Shown one piece after another: positions 10,131 to 17,423 of a stretch of 64,000 bases of DNA. The notes below the pieces were generated by a model. That model was given only the letters and a program-made list of their open reading frames with translations, made no database searches and was not told the DNA's origin. The translations under genes were made by a program, and so were the position numbers. Source of the DNA: Ruminococcus sp. AM22-13 (lineage in GTDB: Bacteria; Bacillota; Clostridia; Lachnospirales; Lachnospiraceae); assembly GCF_003471165.1 (NCBI RefSeq), contig NZ_QRIL01000011.1, forward strand, positions 50,049 through 114,048, written 5' to 3'. How positions within the stretch are numbered: position 1 is the stretch's first letter; the number at the start of each line of letters is the position of its first letter.

Positions 10131-11021
10131 CTAATCTTCGTTACTCTTATTTGTCAGCTTGTTCTGAATCAATGTAAGGATCAGTACCATAACTGTAAAT
10201 ACCAGTGCCATTGCAGAACCATATCCCATCTTGTTGTATTTGAAACCAGTCTGATAGATTTCATATACGATCGTCATGGTAGAATTTTGCGGACCACCGG
10301 CAGTCATCATCATTGGCTGGATGATCAGCTGGAAGGCACTTACTACAATAGACAGAGAAATAAATACTGTTATATTTCTTAATCCCGGAATTGTGATATT
10401 CCAGAACTGATTCCACTTTGTTGCGCCGTCCACTGCTGCTGCCTCATACAGATACTGCGGAATATCCTGAAGACCGGATAAGAAGATCATCATCTGGAAA
10501 CCACAGCCCTGCCATGCTGACAGAATAACAATACACAGCATTGCGGTCTTTGGATCATTCAGAAATTTAAACGGCCCAATTCCCACACTTCCAAGTAAGG
10601 AGTTCAGCAAACCATTGTTCGGATTGTAAATATATGTCCAGAGAATGGAAACTACAACCAGAGATAATACAGTTGGTGCAAAAAATGCAAGTCTGTAAAC
10701 TGAAATTCCTTTCATCTTACGGTTGATCATTAAAGCCAGGCCAAGTGCCAGGCATACCTGAAGCGGAACTACCAGGATTACGAATACAAATGTATTCACA
10801 ATACTCTTCATAAATACTGTATCCTGAGTCAGGCGGATAAAGTTCTTCAATCCAACGAATTCCATTCTGTCTGGTTTCAGAATATTGTAATTAGTAAAAC
10901 TATATCCAACCGTCATAAAGAACGGAACAAACAGGAAAATAGCAAGAAGTACAAATGCAGGTGCAACAAATGCCAGTCCCGTCCAGTTTTCTTTTGTCAT
11001 TTTTTTTCTGGGTGCTTTCAC
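10131..11021 (-). CDS. Carbohydrate ABC transporter permease, MalF type
   Basis: 296 residues, six predicted membrane segments and the EAA motif (YEAAAVDGA). The sequence begins with a short basic cytoplasmic tail. It forms the heterodimeric channel with the MalG-type partner downstream. It follows the binding-protein gene after 176 bases that contain a stem-loop. Confidence 0.92.
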   Translation of the reverse strand: MKAPRKKMTKENWTGLAFVAPAFVLLAIFLFVPFFMTVGYSFTNYNILKPDRMEFVGLKNFIRLTQDTVFMKSIVNTFVFVILVVPLQVCLALGLALMINRKMKGISVYRLAFFAPTVLSLVVVSILWTYIYNPNNGLLNSLLGSVGIGPFKFLNDPKTAMLCIVILSAWQGCGFQMMIFLSGLQDIPQYLYEAAAVDGATKWNQFWNITIPGLRNITVFISLSIVVSAFQLIIQPMMMTAGGPQNSTMTIVYEIYQTGFKYNKMGYGSAMALVFTVMVLILTLIQNKLTNKSNED

Positions 11022-11096
11022 CGGAAACCCTCCTTTTTACTCATATCAGAGATTCAGCCAGTAAAGCGGAAATTTGTGATCCGCCTTTACAATTCA

Positions 11097-11134
11097 AATT
11101 CCGGGACACCTTTCATGTATGATGCCCCGGAATT
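11097..11134 (-). other. Stem-loop between binding protein and permease genes
   Basis: A 12-bp stem (AATTCCGGGACA with TGCCCCGGAATT, one G-U pair) and a 14-base loop, with no T-run. Such intercistronic hairpins commonly keep the binding protein more abundant than the permeases by stabilising the upstream message or causing partial termination. Confidence 0.6.
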
Positions 11135-11197
11135 CTGTCACAGGAAATTCGAAACTTTTTTATGGAGTTCAGCAAACTCTGCAGTCACAATTACTGA

Positions 11198-12472
11198 TTA
11201 GTAAATATCTGCCTGGAAGTTATACTGCTCTACAGCCTGATCCAGAGCTTCATCTACTTCCATACCTGTAAGTACGTTCTGTAATGCAGTTGCAAACTGA
11301 TTGCTGAGGATCGGATAGTATACAGATACAGGTCTTGCTTTTGCTGTGTTCTGTAACTGATAGCTGAATACGTTCAGTGGTTCTTCATTGAATGCGTCAA
11401 TTTTCTCAAATGCAGAACTTCTTGCAGGCGGCATTGCGTTTGCTTCGTACATTCTTGCACTGGCATCTGTGCTTGTCATAAAGCGAATCAGCTCTGCTGC
11501 GCCTTCTTTTTTCTCATCAGAGCAGTTGCTGCTCATTGCAAATGTCCAGGAACCGCAAGCAGATGCCGGAGTAGAATTCTCATCATAAACAGGCATTGGC
11601 ATCAGACCCCAGTTAATATCATATTTTGCAAGATTACCTGGTTCCCAGGATCCTGTCAGAGCCATTGCAGCCTGACCAAGTTCAAAGCTGTTCTCTGCAG
11701 GTGTTGCACTTGCATATCCATTGTCTGCCATGTCCTTGATCCAGTTAAATACATTCTTAGTTGCATCACCGTTAAGGAAGCCTTCTGCTGTTTCTCCGTC
11801 TTTGTCCAGTACGCTGCTGTCCTGAGAGTAGATCAGTGGAAGGAAGAAGTAGATACATGTCTCATCTTTTGCATCCAGAGACATTGTGATTCCATAGCAG
11901 TCATCTGTTGTCAGTTTTTTAGCTGCATCCTCAAGCTGTGCAAGAGTCCATGGTTTTTCTGCTGTAGCAGGCTCAATTCCTGCTTTTTCAAACATATCTT
12001 TGTTATAGAAAATACCTACAGAGGAGTCCATAGCACCTAATGTATATAATTCATCATTGTATGTACCCTGCTGGATAATAGACGGGTTGAAATCAGCTAA
12101 TTCGTCTTCTTTGAAATAATCACCGATCGGTACGATTGCATTTGCATCTGCATACTGTGCAACTGCAACGCCATCTACTGTGAATACATCCGGAAGTCCG
12201 CCGTTTGTGATCGCTGCATTAACTTTATCATCATATCCACCTGCGTCACCGCTTCTTGCGATCTGAGTTAAAGTTGCATGATAAGTTCCCTCATATTCCT
12301 TATTAAATTCATCGATCAGTGTTTTATAAAGCTGTCCTTCCGGTGAGTCTGTCTCATGAACCCAGATAGTAAGTTCTTCTGCATCTGCTGCAGAAGCTGT
12401 AACAGCTGTTACGCTGAATACAGATGTCATCATAGCTGCTGCCATTACTACGCTCAATACTTTTTTCTTCAT
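11198..12472 (-). CDS. Carbohydrate ABC transporter substrate-binding protein
   Basis: 424 residues from ATG 12472 (MKKKVLSVV), with GGAGG 9 bases upstream; an earlier in-frame ATG lacks a site. A cleavable signal peptide (VTASAADAEE region) leads into a family-1-like binding protein with LTIWVHETDSPEG and MALTGSWEPG. Unusually for a Gram-positive cell there is no lipobox cysteine. It is first in the fructan operon and captures the sugar for the two permeases. Residues typical of fructo-oligosaccharide binding cannot be judged by eye. Confidence 0.9.
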   Translation of the reverse strand: MKKKVLSVVMAAAMMTSVFSVTAVTASAADAEELTIWVHETDSPEGQLYKTLIDEFNKEYEGTYHATLTQIARSGDAGGYDDKVNAAITNGGLPDVFTVDGVAVAQYADANAIVPIGDYFKEDELADFNPSIIQQGTYNDELYTLGAMDSSVGIFYNKDMFEKAGIEPATAEKPWTLAQLEDAAKKLTTDDCYGITMSLDAKDETCIYFFLPLIYSQDSSVLDKDGETAEGFLNGDATKNVFNWIKDMADNGYASATPAENSFELGQAAMALTGSWEPGNLAKYDINWGLMPMPVYDENSTPASACGSWTFAMSSNCSDEKKEGAAELIRFMTSTDASARMYEANAMPPARSSAFEKIDAFNEEPLNVFSYQLQNTAKARPVSVYYPILSNQFATALQNVLTGMEVDEALDQAVEQYNFQADIY

Positions 12473-12516
12473 TGTTCGTCCTCCTGATTTTTGAGTTTGG
12501 TTATGTGGATTGATTT

Positions 12517-12528
12517 TGAAACGTTTCA
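12517..12528. promoter_or_regulatory. LacI-type operator 1 (perfect palindrome)
   Basis: TGAAACGTTTCA is a perfect 12-bp palindrome with the central CG typical of LacI-family sites. It lies inside the leader about 120 bases downstream of the predicted start point, where a bound repressor could loop with operators 2 and 3 or block elongation. Confidence 0.75.
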
Positions 12529-12632
12529 TTTTTGCTTTTATTTTTTGCATTCACAAAAGTATTTTTCCATCTGCCGGATTCAGATAAGCACTTTTATGAA
12601 TGCATTATTGATATCAATGATTGCTTCAAAAA

Positions 12633-12644
12633 TGAAACGATTCA
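12633..12644. promoter_or_regulatory. LacI-type operator 2
   Basis: TGAAACGATTCA, one base from a perfect palindrome, placed just after the expected transcription start of the binding-protein gene. Confidence 0.75.
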
Positions 12645-12656
12645 TTTGATGGTTTT

Positions 12657-12685
12657 ATTATATAGTTGAAACGATTCATAGTCAA
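12657..12685 (-). promoter_or_regulatory. Sigma-A promoter of the fructan operon
   Basis: Minus strand: TTGACT, 17-base spacer, TATAAT. Operator 3 (12667-12678) lies entirely within the spacer, so repressor binding would exclude RNA polymerase directly. Confidence 0.88.
12667..12678. promoter_or_regulatory. LacI-type operator 3 within the promoter spacer
   Basis: TGAAACGATTCA, identical to operator 2, centred 34 bp from it and thus on nearly the same helix face offset by about three turns. It occupies the spacer between -35 and -10. Confidence 0.78.
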
Positions 12686-12792
12686 GAGACAATTATGCTG
12701 TTTTTTACTTTTCTAATATTTTCAACAATATTATATATCTTTTTTTATATATTATGCACAAAGCGCAGTTCTTTTTACAAAATAATAAGAGC

Positions 12793-12881
12793 AAAAAAGA
12801 AGCCCTCTGCCTATGCAGAATAGAACAATCTATGTCCGGCAATCCCGAACTGATTTATCCTGCTTAAAGCAAAAGGCTTCT
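12793..12881 (-). terminator. Terminator of the kinase-phosphatase cassette
   Basis: AGAAGCC (12799-12805) pairs with GGCTTCT (12875-12881), and TTTTTTGC follows on the minus strand. The long interval can fold internally. It starts 14 bases after the stop codon of the 12895-14124 gene. Confidence 0.6.
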
Positions 12882-12894
12882 CCTGTTTATACCA

Positions 12895-14124
12895 TTATGC
12901 CTCTTCAGCTTCTCCCTCTTCATAGGACTTCTCCCATATCTCCGAGAACACTGCCAGAGGGCAGTCCGTCAGGAGACACATAAGAAGGAAACATTCATAA
13001 GGATTCACTATGTAGATTTCGCCCATTCCGCATCGAAGCAGGATGTCCTGAATCTCATCAAGGAAATTCTTGTATCTGTTAAATGGATCATCATCCTCCA
13101 TCTCCTGCGATACAATAAAAAACTCCAGCGTGATCAGGTCAAATCGCTCCACCGGGAGTTTGTGGCTAAGGATGTTCGTGATTCTCTGTCTGCTGAAACG
13201 CTTCTGGCTGAAATGTTTTGCGAGAATGGAAGCCGACATCTTTTTCAGATTTCCCATTTTGTTAATCGGAATCCCGCTGCAGATTACTTTTTCCACATCG
13301 GACGGTGTGATTCTCTCTGCTGTCCACACTTTATCCCCGCCTTTTTCCTCCTCATCATGTTGATAAAGTCCGGCGATAATCTGTTTTGCATGATAAAGCA
13401 GTCTCGTAAATTCCTGGAATGCCTGGCTTTTCTCGGATATCGGATCTACTCGTTTAGCCTTCAGTTTTGCAAGATAATCTATCAGCTTCTCTTCTGTATC
13501 CAGATAGAGACTATTTCCGTATAGAACCTGAGTATTATCCATTTCTACCGGAGAGAGCGTTTCATATTTCTTCTTTAACTCCTCTGCTTTGTGATATCCC
13601 TGCTGGGTACTGTAACAATACCAGTAGATTACCTCATCCGGATTGTGGAAATCAAAATCCTGCTCTTTTAATACTCTGGTCAGAAAATCCGAAACATCTT
13701 CGGCTGTCATTTTTAATCCGAATCCAAGCAGGAAAACGGTTTCTCTTTTTACTGAAGCCTGATTCAGCCAATTATTGACCAGCGCCGATAATTTCGTTGA
13801 GGTAGGATTCATTGACTTGGGGGTATAGGTCTCTTTAAATGAATCCAGTATGATTTCCTTATATACCTCCTGTGGAACTTCTGAGAAAGGTTCTTCCAGT
13901 TCTGCTCTCTCATAAATGTAACGCTTCAGGTGATCGCCAAAGGATACCAGCTCCATCTCTTTATATAAATAATGAAAAATAACATCTGAATCCTCATCTT
14001 CGAAACTGTCAAGGCTTACTACCTGGCGGAATCTCTGAGCTGCCCTTCTGGTAAATTCATAATCCTGTACTTTATCAAATGCCACCGTCTGCTCAAAGTC
14101 CAGATCCTGCATACGATTTTTCAT
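12895..14124 (-). CDS. Uncharacterised protein of the Ser/Thr kinase - PP2C cassette
   Basis: 409 residues from ATG 14124, which has AGGTGAAGG 4-5 bases upstream; ATG 14142, overlapping the PP2C stop codon as ATGA, would add six residues. No family recognised. The protein is acidic, lacks a signal peptide or membrane segment and looks largely alpha-helical, with a strongly charged middle part and a hydrophobic C-terminal segment (YECFLLMCLLTDCPLAVF). Translational coupling to the phosphatase gene suggests it is a target, adaptor or regulator in the same signalling pathway. Function is unknown. Confidence 0.85.
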   Translation of the reverse strand: MKNRMQDLDFEQTVAFDKVQDYEFTRRAAQRFRQVVSLDSFEDEDSDVIFHYLYKEMELVSFGDHLKRYIYERAELEEPFSEVPQEVYKEIILDSFKETYTPKSMNPTSTKLSALVNNWLNQASVKRETVFLLGFGLKMTAEDVSDFLTRVLKEQDFDFHNPDEVIYWYCYSTQQGYHKAEELKKKYETLSPVEMDNTQVLYGNSLYLDTEEKLIDYLAKLKAKRVDPISEKSQAFQEFTRLLYHAKQIIAGLYQHDEEEKGGDKVWTAERITPSDVEKVICSGIPINKMGNLKKMSASILAKHFSQKRFSRQRITNILSHKLPVERFDLITLEFFIVSQEMEDDDPFNRYKNFLDEIQDILLRCGMGEIYIVNPYECFLLMCLLTDCPLAVFSEIWEKSYEEGEAEEA

Positions 14125-14138
14125 ACTGCCTTCACCTC

Positions 14139-14954
14139 TCATTTTTTATCTTTCAGATTTTTCATCCATGTTTTTACCATTCGGACCGTATCTAACTTCT
14201 GCACTTCGCAAAGCACGATCGTCACATTGTCTCTTCCGCCTTTATCCAGTGCAGTCTGTAAAAGAGTATCTACCATTTCTGAAAGCCCCAGACCTCCCGA
14301 CAGAATTTCTTCGATTTCTCTGTCCGAAAGCATATCCGTCACCCCATCCGAGCACAGCAGATATTTATAACCTTCTTTATGCTCGATTTCTGCCACAGAT
14401 GGTTCCAGCATCTGCAGATCCTCGGGAAGTCCCAGATACTGTGTTAATGGAGCTTTTCCCACCATCGACCTTCCCAGAACATGATCGGTAGAAATCTGGC
14501 GCAGTTTATTTTCACCCCAGAGATAGATTCTGCTGTCTCCGAGATTGCAGGCAAACATAGACTCCGGCGTAAATAGAACCATCGCCATGGTACTGCCCAT
14601 ACTCTGAATATGGTTGTCCGTCCCATAACTGCATACTGCCTGATTCATCTTCTTACATATTCCATCTATGAACTCTTCCGGGATATCTCTCAGCATTCTT
14701 TTATTTGTATTGTAAAATTTTCCAAATTCTTCGGAAGCGAGAAAAGCTGCTACTTCTCCACAGCTTTCTCCTCCCATGCCGTCAAATACTGCCATTGCCG
14801 GTACTCTGCTTCCGGAAATAATCTTCGAACAGATGCCTTTTGTCCCCTCATTGTTCATTGGGAGGGATTCTCCAAAGCACCAGAAATTATCCTCATTATT
14901 TGCCCTGACATTTCCCATATGGCAGGTATATGCACACTCAATCTGATACGCCAT
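14139..14954 (-). CDS. PP2C-family Ser/Thr protein phosphatase
   Basis: 271 residues, a complete PP2C domain. Metal-binding motifs are visible: NNEDNFW (E21, D22), FDGMGGE (58-63), LCSDGVTDM and GGRDNVT near the C-terminus. It removes phosphate from Ser/Thr residues and would reverse the kinase encoded immediately upstream, whose gene it overlaps by 17 bases. No membrane segment, so cytoplasmic. The 17-base overlap and the shared transcript indicate balanced expression of kinase and phosphatase. Confidence 0.93.
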   Translation of the reverse strand: MAYQIECAYTCHMGNVRANNEDNFWCFGESLPMNNEGTKGICSKIISGSRVPAMAVFDGMGGESCGEVAAFLASEEFGKFYNTNKRMLRDIPEEFIDGICKKMNQAVCSYGTDNHIQSMGSTMAMVLFTPESMFACNLGDSRIYLWGENKLRQISTDHVLGRSMVGKAPLTQYLGLPEDLQMLEPSVAEIEHKEGYKYLLCSDGVTDMLSDREIEEILSGGLGLSEMVDTLLQTALDKGGRDNVTIVLCEVQKLDTVRMVKTWMKNLKDKK

Positions 14955-16986
14955 CGTCTGTCTTTGTACCTTCTCCCTTCAATGCTTTCAGTGAATTATT
15001 CCAGTATTTCTCGCCACGTTTTACAAACTCATCATTATCTGTTTCATTGTCATGGCATTTGCCATTGGAATCGATCCAGCGGATCAGCTCACCGTCATCA
15101 TAATAATAGTATTCTGAAGTTTCATCATACCAGATATATGCAAAGAAAAGCCTCTCACCCCAATAGAAATATTCCTCATAAACACCGTCTTCTGACTCTG
15201 CCGGGTAAACCAGAGCTTTCATGCATTCGCTTTCAATGTCCATATTTCCGTCTGACTGCTGAGTAGTCTTAACTCTGCGCAGATATCGTAAAACAGTTCC
15301 CTCTGTACCAACCCAGTCATAGCTGTCCAGATTGTCCGTAATCGTTGTTGCCTGCTCCTTGATTGTATCCAATGTCTTTGAGAAATCTTTGGAATCAGAT
15401 TTCGAGGAGCTGTATTTCTTATCCTCCAGAATTGCAATCGGATTATCTTCCTGATTTGCCTGCTGGTTACGCAGACTTACTTTATAGTAAATGCCTGCCA
15501 TACCCAGTATTGCTGCTCCTGCTACGATTGCAACCAGTGCCCTTCGCAACAACTGCTTCTTTCTGCGTCTGCGTTTTCTGGCTTCTACCGCCCTGGCAGA
15601 TCTCATCGCAACTGTCTCTGATGGTGTTTCCTGAGTAATTGTACTTCTAACCGCTGAGGCTGTAGCACTCGTATTTCTGACCGTTGAAACTGTAGCACTT
15701 GTTGCTGCGCCTGCATTTCGCTGCTGCGTTTTATCTGCTGATACAGCAGTCTGTACTGATGCATCTGCTGTTCTCGTCCTATTCGGATTTTGCCCTGATG
15801 TAACAGCTGCTGTCTTTCTATTTACGGAACTGCGTGATGGAGCATCTGATAATCTCTTTCTGTCTGAAATATTTTGTCCACTTGACTGGCTTTTCTTTTT
15901 AGACACATTCTGCTCTTGTACATCCCGTATCTCTGATCCCGTTTTCTTTTCATTTTGGCTCTTTGAGCTCTGTTCGAATGTAATTTGTGGTGTCCTATAC
16001 CGGTTTCCAACAGTTGATGCAATCTTAGATGAAGGCATCTCGCTTTGCGATATCTGCCGATTCTTTATAATTCTTCCATTCTTCAGATCATCTAGCGCAC
16101 GATAAAACTCCTCCGGAGTCTGGTATCTCTCCGCAGGATCATAGGCACAGGCTTTCAGAATAATCTGCGCGAACAACTCTCCTGCATCCGCCGGAACGCT
16201 CATCTTCTCACCTGCGACACGCTTATTTAATGCATTCTCTTTATCTCTGTATGTAATAAACTGCTTTTCCAAACTCATAAATGGCAGTCTGTTGTGGTTC
16301 ATCAATTTGTATAGTACAATTCCAAGGGAGTAAATATCCACTCTGCTGTCATATTTCTCGCCCTTATACATCTCCGGAGCCATATAGGAGTAAGTTCCCT
16401 TCTTGGAAAATCCGCTCATTGTCCGCTCAAGTTCACGGGCAATTCCGAAATCTCCAAGCTTAAAATCGCCAAATCTGGATACAAAAATATTCTCCGGCTT
16501 GATGTCTCTGTGAATAATCTTAAGTTTCCGGCAATACTCCAGTGCTTTACTCAGATCCATTCCAAGCTGTATCACTTCATTTTCAGTCAGCTGTTTCTCT
16601 GCACAATAATCAATAAAACTGGTAAGATATTCCATTCGTATGGAGATTTCCCAGCCTATGGCATCCAGATATTCCATAACCTTGAAGTCTTCTACAGAAA
16701 CAATATAAGAATTTCCCCGGAAATACTCCATGGTGCTGATTTCCTGGATACACTCCTCTACCAGATTCTGAAAATACTGTCTGGTGGACTGGTCATCTCC
16801 CGTTTCGGAACGTACACTGTTTAGCTCGCTCTGGCTTCCGGGTATGTTGATGATCTTAATGGCTGAATAGAAAGATTTTCCACGTTCTGTTCTCTGCGCT
16901 TTGTAAACTTTTCCAAAAGAACCTTCGCCGATCTTCTCTATGATCTTCCATTCCGGCCATGCCGAAACCGGCAATTCTTTATCCAT
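14938..16986 (-). CDS. Transmembrane Ser/Thr protein kinase
   Basis: 682 residues. N-terminal kinase domain (about 12-300) with GEGSFG (20-25), catalytic K44, HRD (159-161), DIKPEN, DFG (179-181) and APE (203-205), all intact. A Ser/Thr/Gln/Asn-rich linker (305-465) could be an autophosphorylation region. A basic patch RKRRRR (470-475) precedes one membrane segment (about 483-501), and about 180 residues lie outside. The outer part has no PASTA repeats and no family I recognise; it is rich in Tyr/Asp/Glu. So it differs from the PrkC/StkP type and may sense another signal. Confidence 0.94.
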   Translation of the reverse strand: MDKELPVSAWPEWKIIEKIGEGSFGKVYKAQRTERGKSFYSAIKIINIPGSQSELNSVRSETGDDQSTRQYFQNLVEECIQEISTMEYFRGNSYIVSVEDFKVMEYLDAIGWEISIRMEYLTSFIDYCAEKQLTENEVIQLGMDLSKALEYCRKLKIIHRDIKPENIFVSRFGDFKLGDFGIARELERTMSGFSKKGTYSYMAPEMYKGEKYDSRVDIYSLGIVLYKLMNHNRLPFMSLEKQFITYRDKENALNKRVAGEKMSVPADAGELFAQIILKACAYDPAERYQTPEEFYRALDDLKNGRIIKNRQISQSEMPSSKIASTVGNRYRTPQITFEQSSKSQNEKKTGSEIRDVQEQNVSKKKSQSSGQNISDRKRLSDAPSRSSVNRKTAAVTSGQNPNRTRTADASVQTAVSADKTQQRNAGAATSATVSTVRNTSATASAVRSTITQETPSETVAMRSARAVEARKRRRRKKQLLRRALVAIVAGAAILGMAGIYYKVSLRNQQANQEDNPIAILEDKKYSSSKSDSKDFSKTLDTIKEQATTITDNLDSYDWVGTEGTVLRYLRRVKTTQQSDGNMDIESECMKALVYPAESEDGVYEEYFYWGERLFFAYIWYDETSEYYYYDDGELIRWIDSNGKCHDNETDNDEFVKRGEKYWNNSLKALKGEGTKTDDGVSD

Positions 16987-17137
16987 GCTGCACCTCCTTC
17001 TTTGTCTTATATCTATAATACTTTCATTATGATATCAAAATCATAAAACAAATCTTCGTCTTATCTGCAAATTATAACACAAAACCCGACTTCTTTGTAT
17101 TTTTCTCTTTTTATCTCCACTGGAATCTTTTGGTTAA

Positions 17138-17281
17138 GTTACTGTTCACTCCGTGCCCAGTAACACGCTTCGCGATGCACAGACTTTATGCTAATCGCAT
17201 AAAGTCGCGCGGTATGTCTCGGGTTTTCTGTGACCTTCGCTCACAAAAAACACCTCGCGGGATACTACCTGTGAACAGTAC
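17138..17281. repeat. Repeat family 1, full-length copy A
   Basis: A 144-base element beginning GTTACTGTTCAC and ending GTGAACAGTAC, which gives terminal inverted repeats of about 11 bases. It aligns along its length with 29366-29504 (shared blocks CACGCTTCGCGATGCACAGA, TTATGCTAATCGCATAA, ATGTCTCGGG, CACCTCGCGGGATA). An internal hairpin varies between copies. It has no ORF, which is typical of a MITE. Confidence 0.8.
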
Positions 17282-17304
17282 TTGGTTAAATCTTTTATAA
17301 TATC

Positions 17305-17352
17305 AAAAAGAGAACTACCATACCAGCAATTCTGTCAGTATAATAGTCCTCT
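17305..17352 (-). terminator. Terminator of the rpoBC transcript
   Basis: Minus strand: AGAGGACTA ... TAGTTCTCT (one G-U pair) followed by TTTTTG, about 70 bases after the rpoC stop codon. Confidence 0.6.
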
Positions 17353-17423
17353 TATCATTCATATTAAAGCGAATATTCGCAATTCAATCAATCCAGATAA
17401 AAATCCTGTGCCGAAATCAGGAA

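Larger units (their letters stand above)
12473..12894. other. Regulatory region of the fructan operon
   Basis: This 422-base gap contains the operon promoter, three LacI-type operators and, at its left in the minus direction for the kinase cassette, a long terminator hairpin. A leader of roughly 180 bases precedes the binding-protein gene. No ORF is supported. Confidence 0.7.
16987..17423. other. Intergenic region between rpoC and the kinase gene
   Basis: Holds the rpoBC terminator (17305-17352), one full copy of repeat family 1 (17138-17281) and an A+T-rich stretch before the kinase gene. No convincing consensus promoter for the kinase was found; several partial -10 boxes lie near 17010-17030. 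Confidence 0.6.
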
